A stretch of 22,191 nucleotides of DNA from a virus, in the IMG/VR virus record IMGVR_UViG_3300042472_000045, positions 1 to 22,191 of that record. One strand, written 5' to 3'. The notes beneath the pieces are model-generated. The model worked only from the letters and a program-made list of their open reading frames with translations. It ran no database searches and was not told the DNA's origin. The position numbers and the translations under genes are program-made. Positions 6,634-12,604 of this stretch are shown piece by piece. The number at the start of each line of letters is the position of its first letter. The first letter of the stretch is position 1.

Positions 6634-7800
6634 ATGACAGCTCGTACTGAAATCCGTGAAAAGTTTATGTCCACTCTGCAAGCACTTGGCAAAGCCGAAG
6701 TGACTAAAGCAGAAATCAAATCCATTTGTGCAACTCTTGGCATTTCTGGTGCTCAATGGTTTACCAAAGAAGAATCGAACCGTGTTGGTCGTGGTAAATA
6801 CCTTGTACCTAATCCCGCATTAATATCAATGCAAGCCAATGTTGTGCCTATGAAAAAACCAGTTGAACAATCAAATCATAGAATTGTTAATGTAGTTACT
6901 GACCTTGATACTACAAACTTAATTCCAACACCATATCGCAATTATGTCCCATTCGGTGACTTTGACGATATTGTTTCAATCGTGAAATCAAATCGATTCT
7001 TTCCAGTATTCATTACTGGTCATTCAGGTAATGGTAAAACAATGTCTATTGAACAGGCCTGTGCAAAGGCTCGCCGTAAATTCATTTGCGTATCAATGAC
7101 ACCTGAAACTGATGAAGGTGATTTGCTTGGTAACTATGTGTTGATTGATGGTAATATGGAATGGCGTGATGGTCCTGTAACAACAGCGGCTCGTCAAGGC
7201 GCTGTGTTATGTATTGATGAAATCGATTATGGTGCTCAGAACCTTTCCTCTTTGCAACGTGTACTTGAAGGCAAACCTTTCATGTTGAAAAAGAAAGGTG
7301 AATTGATTACACCTGCTGAAGGTTTCACCGTGTTTGCTACTGCAAATACTAAAGGTAAAGGTTCAGATGATGGTCGTTACATGTTCACCAATGTTTTGAA
7401 CGAAGCGTTCCTTGAGCGTTTCCCCAATACATACGAACAACAATGGCCACCAACTAATATTGAAAAGAAAATCATTAAGAAAGAATTGGTTTCTGTTGGT
7501 CGTGATGATGAAGACTTTGCCGACAAACTGGTAATGTGGGCAGATACCATTCGTAAAACATTCTTGGATGGTGGTTGTGATGAAGTGATTTCCACTCGCC
7601 GTTTGGTACACATTGTGAATACATTTGGTATTCATGGTGATAAAATGAAATCTATTGGCTTGTGCTTAAACCGTTTTGATGATGACACAAAGGCAAGTTT
7701 TGTTGATTTGTATACCAAGATTGATGCAGGTATTAATCCTGATGCGCCACCTGTTATTGTGCCTGAAACCACACAACAATCGGAAGAAATACCATTCTAA
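6634..7800 (+). CDS. cobS: MoxR/CobS-type AAA+ ATPase
   Basis: This 388-residue AAA+ ATPase is of the dynein/MoxR class, usually annotated in marine T4-like phages as CobS. Walker A GHSGNGKT is at 129-136, Walker B AVLCIDEID at 190-198 and sensor 1 VFATANT at 233-239. An arginine-bearing segment NEAFLERF follows, suitable as the inter-subunit finger. The N-terminal 60 residues look helix-turn-helix-like (TKAEIKSICATLGISGAQW), a region often responsible for partner binding. It is adjacent to the VWA/metallopeptidase gene and has its own copy of the same composite promoter, so the two probably act together. The last residues, SEEIPF, resemble the acidic tail of bacterial SSB. The symbol reflects the family name; a role in cobalamin synthesis is not demonstrated. 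The start is preceded only by a weak AAAGA. Confidence 0.87.
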   Translation: MTARTEIREKFMSTLQALGKAEVTKAEIKSICATLGISGAQWFTKEESNRVGRGKYLVPNPALISMQANVVPMKKPVEQSNHRIVNVVTDLDTTNLIPTPYRNYVPFGDFDDIVSIVKSNRFFPVFITGHSGNGKTMSIEQACAKARRKFICVSMTPETDEGDLLGNYVLIDGNMEWRDGPVTTAARQGAVLCIDEIDYGAQNLSSLQRVLEGKPFMLKKKGELITPAEGFTVFATANTKGKGSDDGRYMFTNVLNEAFLERFPNTYEQQWPPTNIEKKIIKKELVSVGRDDEDFADKLVMWADTIRKTFLDGGCDEVISTRRLVHIVNTFGIHGDKMKSIGLCLNRFDDDTKASFVDLYTKIDAGINPDAPPVIVPETTQQSEEIPF

Positions 7801-7804
7801 TAAA

Positions 7805-7830
7805 TGCGGCAGAGATTATTCTTTGCCGTA
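7805..7830 (+). other. Stem-loop after the AAA+ gene
   Basis: CGGCAGAG (7807-7814) pairs with CTTTGCCG (7821-7828) around the loop ATTATT. The pairing extends outward by a G-T and a T-A pair, and the stem includes one internal G-T pair. It starts five bases after the stop codon, so it fits a transcript end. It is followed by TAAAAAGTG rather than a U-tract, so it is at best a non-canonical terminator, an RNA-stabilising 3' hairpin or a processing site. Confidence 0.5.
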
Positions 7831-7837
7831 AAAAGTG

Positions 7838-7866
7838 TTGACACACTCACTTAAACGTGTTATAAT
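7838..7866 (+). promoter_or_regulatory. Consensus sigma70 promoter P4
   Basis: Perfect TTGACA (7838-7843) and TATAAT (7861-7866) boxes lie 17 bases apart, predicting a start near 7873. It drives a leader of about 70 bases and the small DNA-binding-type gene at 7945. Unlike P2 and P3 it lacks the CAACAGG and CCTCC elements. Confidence 0.85.
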
Positions 7867-7875
7867 ATATCATAT

Positions 7876-7929
7876 TTTGAGAGAATGAATCTCCTCTCAA
7901 ATACTTCCCCTCAATTGAGATTCGTTTTT
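7876..7929 (+). promoter_or_regulatory. Attenuator-like leader with two competing hairpins
   Basis: TTTGAGAG (7876-7883) pairs with CTCTCAAA (7894-7901). Its loop contains GAATCTC (7887-7893), which can instead pair with GAGATTC (7917-7923). That second hairpin is followed by GTTTTTATT, a terminator-like U-tract. The two pairings interleave and so would compete in simple secondary structure. A 10-base palindrome CTCAATTGAG (7910-7919) overlaps the second hairpin and repeats the TTGAGA word of the first, so a DNA operator is an alternative reading. The layout resembles a terminator/antiterminator switch ahead of the ATG at 7945. Confidence 0.5.
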
Positions 7930-7944
7930 ATTATGGAGACTACT

Positions 7945-8217
7945 ATGTCCGCTAAATCTAAAGTCCTCGCCTATCTTTCCAAGACTGGTTCTTACAACAC
8001 ATTGACACCTACCAAGATGCAATCTGTTTTCGGTGTTGCAAATCCTTCCGCAACCATCAATGAATTGCGTAACGAAGGCTATGCAATCTACTTGAACAGC
8101 CGTGTTACACCATCTGGTGACAAGGTTTCGTTCTATCGTTTGGGCACACCAACTAAACGTGTAGTTGCTGCTGGCATCGCCGCAATTCGTTCACAAGGAA
8201 CACGTGCTTTTGCCTAA
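7945..8217 (+). CDS. Small winged-helix/helix-turn-helix-type protein
   Basis: I choose the ATG at 7945 (90 residues) because GGAG lies 7 bases upstream of it and the region before it is a structured leader; an in-frame ATG at 7885 would add 20 leader-encoded residues of unlikely composition. The protein starts MSAKSKVLAYLSKTGSYN and continues through TPTKMQSVFGVANPSATINELRNEGYAIYLNS. This is the pattern of a helix-turn-helix followed by a wing: a helix, a turn at the F-G-V-A-N-P segment, a recognition helix, then strands (SFYRLGTPT). The tail is basic and alanine-rich. Similar small proteins occur in marine T4-like phages. It probably binds nucleic acid, with targets unknown. It is a monocistronic unit between promoter P4 and the terminator at 8238, which suggests strong, independent expression and possible self-regulation. 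Confidence 0.7.
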   Translation: MSAKSKVLAYLSKTGSYNTLTPTKMQSVFGVANPSATINELRNEGYAIYLNSRVTPSGDKVSFYRLGTPTKRVVAAGIAAIRSQGTRAFA

Positions 8218-8237
8218 TTCTTTATAGAATAACACTC

Positions 8238-8280
8238 AGAGGAGGGATATATAATAGTATCCCTCCTCTTTTTTATTTTA
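8238..8280 (+). terminator. Strong Rho-independent terminator
   Basis: AGAGGAGGGATA (8238-8249) pairs perfectly over 12 bases with TATCCCTCCTCT (8258-8269) around an 8-base loop, followed by TTTTTATTTTA. It is the clearest intrinsic terminator in the window and ends the small regulator transcript. Confidence 0.93.
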
Positions 8281-8290
8281 TGGATACATT

Positions 8291-9106
8291 ATGGAAATTG
8301 AAGTTAAACTTGAAGAACTAAAAAAGGCAAAGTTGTTTATTGCTACACCAATGTATGGTGGCATGTCACACGGCCTTTATGTTAAGTCTTGCTTAGACTT
8401 ACAAACTACAATGGCGAAATACGGAGTTGAAACTAAGTTTTCATTCCTGTTTAATGAATCGCTAATCACTCGAGCTAGAAATTATTTGGTTGACGAATTC
8501 TTGCGCTCTGGTTTTACACACTTATTGTTTATCGATTCTGATATTCATTACAGTCCGCAAGATGTGTTAGCACTTCTAGCACTTGATAAGGATGTTATTG
8601 GTGGTCCTTATCCTAAGAAATCTATCAACTGGGGTAATATCGCTTCTGCGGCACGTACACATCCAGGTTTGGAACCTAGAGAGCTTGAGAACCTTGTTGG
8701 CGAATATGTCTTCAACGTTGTTAAAGGCACATCACAATTTACTGTAACAGAACCACTTGAAGTTATGGAAATTGGTACAGGTTTCATGTTGGTTAAGAGT
8801 GAAGTGTTTGAGAAAATGGAAAAACAATATCCAACTATCAAATACAAACCAGACCATGTTGGCCAAGCAAACTTTGATGGCTCACGATACATCCATGCTT
8901 TCTTTGATACAGTAATTGATACCAAAGATAGTATTACAGGCGGTGGTTCTGAACGTTATCTAAGTGAAGACTATATGTTCTGCCAAATGTGGCGCAAGAT
9001 GGGTGGTAAAATCTTCTTGTGTCCATGGATGAGAACACAACACATTGGTACATATGCCTTTACTGGTAATATGCCTGCTGTTGCACAGTACACAGGAAAA
9101 CTATGA
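8291..9106 (+). CDS. GT-A fold glycosyltransferase
   Basis: This is a 271-residue nucleotide-sugar-dependent glycosyltransferase of the GT-A type. Visible features are the opening strand KLFIATPMYGG (about 14-24), the strand HLLFIDSDI with the metal-binding DSD at 82-84, and the acceptor-side pattern MEIGTGFMLVKSEVF. A late acidic SEDYMFCQMWRKMGGKIFLCP segment is where the catalytic base usually lies, followed by a histidine in HIGTYAFTG. Proteins of this kind are common in marine T4-like phages. The acceptor could be host surface glycan, phage protein or modified DNA; the sequence does not decide. It starts just after the terminator at 8238 with a weak GGA upstream and no recognisable promoter, so it may depend on a phage-specific late or middle promoter. 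Its stop overlaps the next start (ATGA). Confidence 0.82.
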   Translation: MEIEVKLEELKKAKLFIATPMYGGMSHGLYVKSCLDLQTTMAKYGVETKFSFLFNESLITRARNYLVDEFLRSGFTHLLFIDSDIHYSPQDVLALLALDKDVIGGPYPKKSINWGNIASAARTHPGLEPRELENLVGEYVFNVVKGTSQFTVTEPLEVMEIGTGFMLVKSEVFEKMEKQYPTIKYKPDHVGQANFDGSRYIHAFFDTVIDTKDSITGGGSERYLSEDYMFCQMWRKMGGKIFLCPWMRTQHIGTYAFTGNMPAVAQYTGKL

Positions 9107-9456
9107 CGCCAAGGTTTGATGAAGAAGATACGGATGTAGTAAAAGCTTCTCAAACCGCCACTACTGGTGGTCGCAAATTCGATGGTAACAAGCTAGAATA
9201 CGGCTTGTTACCGCCGAAGGCATTAGAAGCTACTGTTGACGTTCTTACATTTGGTGCCCAAAAGTATGAGCGTGATAATTGGAAAAAAGTACCTGATTCA
9301 AAACGCAGGTATTTTGATGCCCTACAGAGGCATTTATGGGCTTGGAAAACGGGTGAAATTGAAGATGTTGAATCTGGCAAACATCACCTTGCTCATGCTA
9401 TGTGTTGCCTCATGTTTCTATATGAACATGATACAATCCATTCTGTGAATGATTAA
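9103..9456 (+). CDS. dATP/dGTP diphosphohydrolase-like protein (DUF5664, MazG-type)
   Basis: This 117-residue protein matches the pattern of the dATP/dGTP diphosphohydrolase N-terminal family (formerly DUF5664): GNKLEYGLLPPKALEATVDV, then LTFGAQKYERDNW (48-60), then RHLWAWKTGE (76-85) and ESGKHHLAHAMCCLMFL (90-106). Members fold like all-alpha NTP pyrophosphatases of the MazG type and hydrolyse dNTPs to dNMP. Here the likely role is adjusting the purine dNTP pool during phage replication; substrate preference is inferred from the family, not visible in the sequence. It overlaps the glycosyltransferase gene by ATGA and sits just upstream of the sliding clamp. No PurZ-like gene is in the window, so there is no evidence that it serves 2-aminoadenine genome synthesis. 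Confidence 0.8.
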   Translation: MTPRFDEEDTDVVKASQTATTGGRKFDGNKLEYGLLPPKALEATVDVLTFGAQKYERDNWKKVPDSKRRYFDALQRHLWAWKTGEIEDVESGKHHLAHAMCCLMFLYEHDTIHSVND

Positions 9457-9473
9457 TTTTTTTGGAGTATATT

Positions 9474-10160
9474 ATGAAACTATCGAGTGAAACCCTTTCC
9501 GTCTTAAAGAATTTTGGTACTATTAACCAAGGTCTGTTCTTTAAAACTGGTAAAACCCTAAAGACCGTATCGTCACACAAGAACATTCTTGCACAAGTGA
9601 CAATCAATGAAGAAGTGCCTACAGATTTTGGTGTTTATGACCTAAACAACTTTTTGTCGGTTGTTTCTTTACACAAAGATGACCCATCATTTGAGTTTGA
9701 TGAAAAACATGTTGTAATCGTTGGCAACAAAGGCCGTTCTAAGATTAAGTACCGCTTCTGTGACCCTACAATGATTAACACGCCACCAGAAAAAGAACTG
9801 ACAATGCCTGAGGCTGAAATTACTTTCAACCTAACGTCAGAAGATTTTGATTGGATTCTCCGTGCGGCATCTGTGTTGTCTTCACCACAAATTGCTATTG
9901 AATCTGATGGTACAGAAGTAAACATTGTGACATTAGACACACAAAATGATTCTGCTCATACTGATGCATTGAAACTTGATACTGTTGGTAATGGTAGTAA
10001 GTATCGTATGATTTTCAAAACAGAAAATGTTAGCAAGATTTTGCCTGGAACATATGATGTATCCATTTCATCAAAAGGCATCTCACATTTCAAAAACAAA
10101 AATGTAACATTGCAATACTGGATTACTACAGAACAAGGTAGTAAATTCTCCAAAGAATAA
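9474..10160 (+). CDS. 45: Sliding clamp gp45
   Basis: This is the trimeric processivity clamp of the T4-type replisome, which also links replication to late transcription. The start at 9474 gives MKLSSETLSVLKNFGTINQG, closely following T4 gp45 (which also begins MKLS and continues LLKNFATIN), and a length of 228 residues, equal to T4. An upstream TTG at 9462 is part of the Shine-Dalgarno region (GGAG at 9464-9467) and is rejected. Other T4-like landmarks are VYDLNNFLSVVSLHKDD in the first domain and ILPGTYDVSISSKGISHFKNKN near the end. It is followed directly by the clamp loader genes, as in T4. A short AT-rich hairpin with a U-run after the stop may reduce read-through, which would keep clamp above loader. 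Confidence 0.96.
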   Translation: MKLSSETLSVLKNFGTINQGLFFKTGKTLKTVSSHKNILAQVTINEEVPTDFGVYDLNNFLSVVSLHKDDPSFEFDEKHVVIVGNKGRSKIKYRFCDPTMINTPPEKELTMPEAEITFNLTSEDFDWILRAASVLSSPQIAIESDGTEVNIVTLDTQNDSAHTDALKLDTVGNGSKYRMIFKTENVSKILPGTYDVSISSKGISHFKNKNVTLQYWITTEQGSKFSKE

Positions 10161-10174
10161 TTGTTCTTTTTTTT
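10152..10174 (+). terminator. Weak terminator after the clamp gene
   Basis: AAAGAA (10152-10157) can pair with TTCTTT (10164-10169) around TAATTG, followed by five more T residues. The stem is purely A-T apart from one G-C pair, so it should be a partial terminator at most. It lies between the clamp and loader genes, where attenuation would make stoichiometric sense. Confidence 0.4.
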
Positions 10175-10199
10175 ATTATGATTTATGTGAAAGGTTCCT

Positions 10200-11132
10200 A
10201 TGGAACATCTATTGTGGACAGAGAAGTATCGGCCTCAAACAATCGAGGATTGTATTCTACCAGAAAGGTTGAAAAAACCATTCCAAGAATACGTGAATCA
10301 GAAAAACATTCCCAATCTTCTGCTGGCTGGTGGGGCAGGAGTAGGGAAGACAACAGTAGCGAAAGCCATGTGCAACGAAATCGGTTGCGACTACATGGTA
10401 ATCAATGGTTCTGACGAATCAGGTATTGACACATTCAGAACCAAGATTAAGAATTATGCCTCGTCAATGAGTTTAACTGGTGGCCGCAAGGTCATCATCA
10501 TTGACGAAGCTGATTATTTGAATCCTAATTCTACACAACCAGCCTTACGTAATGCTATTGAAGAATTTGCAAGCAATTGTTCATTCATTTTCACATGTAA
10601 TTACAAGAATCGTATCATTGAACCATTGCATTCACGTTGTGCAGTTATTGAATTCTCGTTGAAGAATGGTGAGAAAGCCAAGATGGCCTCTGCGTTCTTT
10701 AAGAGAGTTCAGAATGTTTTGCAAAGTGAAAATGTTGAGTATGAAGACAAGGTTATTGCTGAGTTAACAAAGAAACACTTTCCAGATTTTCGCCGTATTC
10801 TAAATGAGTTACAGCGTTACTCACAGTTTGGTAAAATCGATACAGGCATTCTTGCTCAAATCGGTGATGTTTCTATTGATGAAGTTGTAAAGTTTATCCG
10901 TGATAAGGACTTTGGTGCTATTCGTAAATGGGTTGCAACCAATGAAGTGGATTCTGGTACATTATTCCGTAAGATTTACGATTCGATGTATGATGTAATG
11001 AAACCTCAATCTATTCCACAAGCAGTATTGATTCTTGCTGACTACCAGTACAAGTCTGCTTTTGTGGCCGACCATGAGATTAATACAGTTGCTTGCTTGA
11101 CAGAAATCATGGTGAATTGTGAGTTTGTATGA
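10200..11132 (+). CDS. 44: Clamp loader large subunit gp44
   Basis: This AAA+ ATPase loads gp45 onto primer-template junctions together with gp62. At 310 residues it is close to T4 gp44 (319). It begins LLWTEKYRPQTIEDCILP, the standard start of RFC-type loaders. Walker A GGAGVGKT is at 44-51, Walker B IIIDEAD with DEAD at 102-105, sensor 1 FTCN at 131-134 and the SRC arginine-finger motif at 145-147. The C-terminal collar helices follow. AAGG precedes the ATG. The gene is followed by a membrane protein gene that overlaps its stop, then by gp62; the interruption between the two loader genes is not present in T4. Confidence 0.97.
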   Translation: MEHLLWTEKYRPQTIEDCILPERLKKPFQEYVNQKNIPNLLLAGGAGVGKTTVAKAMCNEIGCDYMVINGSDESGIDTFRTKIKNYASSMSLTGGRKVIIIDEADYLNPNSTQPALRNAIEEFASNCSFIFTCNYKNRIIEPLHSRCAVIEFSLKNGEKAKMASAFFKRVQNVLQSENVEYEDKVIAELTKKHFPDFRRILNELQRYSQFGKIDTGILAQIGDVSIDEVVKFIRDKDFGAIRKWVATNEVDSGTLFRKIYDSMYDVMKPQSIPQAVLILADYQYKSAFVADHEINTVACLTEIMVNCEFV

Positions 11133-11419
11133 TTTTAGATTTATTCAAACCTACAGTAGAATGGATTAAAAATGACTGGTACAGTAATCGTTTTCGTTTT
11201 GGCGTTGAGCTTATTGCTTGGGGTATCAGTATTGGGTGTTCTATTACCATGGCTCTCACAGTCCCGAATCCTCCCCTACTATATCTTTACCCTATTTGGA
11301 TTGTCGGCTGTGGTCTCTACGCTTGGGCTGCTTGGACTCGCAAATCTTTTGGCATGTTGGCTAACTACATGCTTTTGGTAACAATTGATTCTGTTGGATT
11401 GATTAGGATGCTAACATGA
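11129..11419 (+). CDS. Small three-helix membrane protein
   Basis: This 96-residue protein of unknown function has three likely membrane segments: about 25-44 (GVELIAWGISIGCSITMALT), 50-69 (rich in L, Y, I and W after a double proline) and 74-93 (around LLVTIDSVGLIRML). There is no signal peptide, and the N-terminus is short and soluble. The pattern of a mid-protein P-x-W, a YAW motif and a D in the last helix loosely recalls one three-helix repeat of PnuC or SemiSWEET carriers; I regard that as a hint only. It overlaps gp44 upstream and gp62 downstream by ATGA, so it is translated as part of the clamp loader operon. Similar small membrane genes sit at this place in other marine T4-like phages, as far as I recall. 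Confidence 0.72.
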   Translation: MILDLFKPTVEWIKNDWYSNRFRFGVELIAWGISIGCSITMALTVPNPPLLYLYPIWIVGCGLYAWAAWTRKSFGMLANYMLLVTIDSVGLIRMLT

Positions 11420-11799
11420 GTCCATTTGATTATGTCAATTCAATCCTACAAAACAAGAAACAGTTAATTGTAGATGAGGCTACAGAAAAGGAATATGCAC
11501 CTTTTCTAGTCAATCGCAGTCTTTCCTATCATAAAGACTGTATCATGTATGCAAATGAGATGAACCGGAGGCACTTCCTCGATAAAAAACTACAGAATGA
11601 TTTCCTTCTAAATACGGTAAGGTCACAGAAAAGACCATTTGCTAAGTGGGCTAAAGTTGAAAAAAGTGAAGATTTAGAATGTATAAAGCAAGTCTATAAT
11701 TTCTCCAATTCTAAAGCTCGTGACGCCTTGCGTCTCCTTAGCAAAGAACAAATCCAAGAATTAAAAGAAAAAACCGACACCGGTGGATTAAGGAAATGA
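11416..11799 (+). CDS. 62: Clamp loader small subunit gp62
   Basis: gp62 is the single non-ATPase subunit that joins four gp44 subunits in the T4 clamp loader. This copy is 127 residues, shorter than T4 gp62 (187) but usual for marine T4-like phages. It opens MSPFDYVNSILQNKKQLIVD and contains EKEYAPFLVNRSLSYHKDC and ANEMNRRHFLDKKLQNDFLLN, a conserved pattern of the family. The C-terminus is helical, charged and ends KEKTDTGGLRK. It lies in the expected position between gp44 and RegA and overlaps the membrane protein stop by ATGA. The assignment rests on pattern and position. Confidence 0.92.
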   Translation: MSPFDYVNSILQNKKQLIVDEATEKEYAPFLVNRSLSYHKDCIMYANEMNRRHFLDKKLQNDFLLNTVRSQKRPFAKWAKVEKSEDLECIKQVYNFSNSKARDALRLLSKEQIQELKEKTDTGGLRK

Positions 11800-11800
11800 T

Positions 11801-12205
11801 ATGGTTGATTTATCAAAGTTCGTTGAGGTTATTCTTAACGAACAGGATGATTTTTTAAAGGTTCGTGAAACCCTAACAAGAATTGGTGTATCCTCTCGCA
11901 AAGAGAAAGTGTTATACCAATCTTGCCATATTCTGCATAAGCAGGGTAAGTATTATATTGTACACTTTAAAGAATTGTTTGCATTAGACGGAAAACCATC
12001 TAATATTTCTGAGAATGATATTCAAAGACGTAATGCTATTGCCAATTTATTAGAAGAATGGGGTCTGATTAAAATCTTGAATAAAGAAATTATGACTGAC
12101 AACATTGCACCATTACATCAAATTAAAATTATAGCTTTCAAAGAGAAAGACCAATGGGAACTTATTGCTAAGTATAACATTGGTAAGAAAACTCAGGATT
12201 ATTGA
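11801..12205 (+). CDS. regA: RegA translational repressor
   Basis: RegA represses translation of many early T4 mRNAs by binding at or near their initiation regions. The 134-residue protein follows T4 RegA (122) almost throughout: DDFLKVRETLTRIGV, then KVLYQSCHILHKQGKYYIVHFKELFALDGK (residues about 36-65), then RRNAIANLLEEWGLIKI, and a C-terminal WELIAKYNIGKK. It is preceded by AGGA and sits between gp62 and the polymerase region, as in T4. Several early genes here have starts without a strong Shine-Dalgarno in AU-rich context (for example gp43 at 15297), which are the kind of sites RegA acts on in T4; specific targets here are not shown. Confidence 0.95.
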   Translation: MVDLSKFVEVILNEQDDFLKVRETLTRIGVSSRKEKVLYQSCHILHKQGKYYIVHFKELFALDGKPSNISENDIQRRNAIANLLEEWGLIKILNKEIMTDNIAPLHQIKIIAFKEKDQWELIAKYNIGKKTQDY

Positions 12206-12219
12206 TATGGTGATACATT

Positions 12220-12402
12220 ATGAAAACAGAACCAAAAAAAGTACAATTGAAAAACCTCTACACGGGTGATATTGTGTGGACGGATAATTATAATGATGTT
12301 AACAAAATAAATGAAGTTGAGTTTATACTTGTCTATAAAGAGAGTAACCCACAACGAAAGTATTTTGTTAACCGCTTGGCATTCGAAACGCTAACTAAAT
12401 AA
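12220..12402 (+). CDS. Conserved small phage protein of unknown function
   Basis: This 60-residue protein was not recognised. It starts MKTEPKKVQLKNLYTGDIVWTD and continues through VEFILVYKESNPQRKYFVNRLAFETL. The pattern (basic start, short strands, a K-Y-F-V-N-R segment) looks like a small beta-barrel or SH3-like fold, but this is a guess. GGTGA eight bases upstream can serve as a Shine-Dalgarno. It follows RegA by 14 bases and is the last gene before the long structured leader of hsp20; its last codons overlap the weak promoter proposed at 12376-12403. Confidence 0.7.
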   Translation: MKTEPKKVQLKNLYTGDIVWTDNYNDVNKINEVEFILVYKESNPQRKYFVNRLAFETLTK

Positions 12403-12403
12403 T
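12376..12403 (+). promoter_or_regulatory. Possible sigma70 promoter for the hsp20 unit
   Basis: TTGGCA (12376-12381, 5 of 6) and AATAAT (12398-12403, 5 of 6) are separated by 16 bases. The predicted start near 12410 falls at the beginning of the structured leader. It overlaps the end of the preceding gene. The sequence CTAAATAA inside it is also loosely late-promoter-like, so the polymerase class is uncertain. Confidence 0.45.
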
Positions 12404-12406
12404 TAA

Positions 12407-12600
12407 ACCCACTCGGGATGGGACAAGGTGGGAGGTAACCTTGTTAAACACCTTCAACGAACCCACCTTAGGGCCGTTTGATGCTACGGTAACAAGGCGT
12501 CCGTGCAATTGAACTGCCACACGTTAGTTGGTCCAGTATAAAGTAAGCTGGATGATATGCCTTCGGGGTATCAATTTTATCAACTCGCTTAATAGGAGAA
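12407..12600 (+). ncRNA. Multi-hairpin structured leader of hsp20 (riboswitch- or thermometer-like candidate)
   Basis: About 190 bases without an ORF carry a chain of stems. AAGGTGGG (12425-12432) pairs perfectly with CCCACCTT (12462-12469). CCTTGTT (12439-12445) can pair either with ACAAGG upstream (12423-12428) or with AACAAGG downstream (12491-12497), which gives alternative folds. CCGT and ACGG close a loop near 12474-12489, and TCCAG and CTGGA one near 12532-12552. A UUCG-capped stem spans 12554-12572. It is followed by AGGAG (12595-12599), five bases before the hsp20 ATG. I do not recognise a known riboswitch class. Because the downstream gene is a small heat-shock gene, an RNA thermometer is one option, but I see no obvious anti-Shine-Dalgarno partner. 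Confidence 0.5.
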
Positions 12601-12604
12601 AACT

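Noticed and set aside
6620-6637. A 5-codon upstream ORF (MKDLL) whose stop overlaps the AAA+ start
   Set aside because: Too short to distinguish from chance and without a Shine-Dalgarno; noted only because the overlap is ATGA.
4251-7800. CobT/CobS cobaltochelatase acting in cobalamin synthesis
   Set aside because: No CobN-type subunit or other cobalamin gene is present here, and MoxR-VWA pairs have many other roles. The family name is used only as a label.
8250-8257. TATAAT within the loop of the terminator at 8238 as a -10 box for the glycosyltransferase
   Set aside because: No -35 at a proper distance, and the word results from the loop of a strong terminator.
9103-9456. Evidence for a 2-aminoadenine (Z) genome
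   Set aside because: The protein is only of the dATP/dGTP diphosphohydrolase type; no PurZ or DatZ is seen and the polymerase is family B, so the pathway is not supported.
9462-9473. TTG start extending gp45 by four residues
   Set aside because: The TTG overlaps the GGAG Shine-Dalgarno, and the ATG at 9474 reproduces the T4 gp45 N-terminus and its length of 228.
10178-10414. A 78-residue reading frame across the start of gp44
   Set aside because: It runs in another frame through the well-identified gp44 N-terminus and Walker A region and is unlike any family; a shadow frame.
11172-11381. A 69-residue hydrophobic frame inside the membrane protein gene
   Set aside because: Hydrophobicity arises from T-rich codons of the real gene read out of frame; the 11129 frame has the coupling overlaps.
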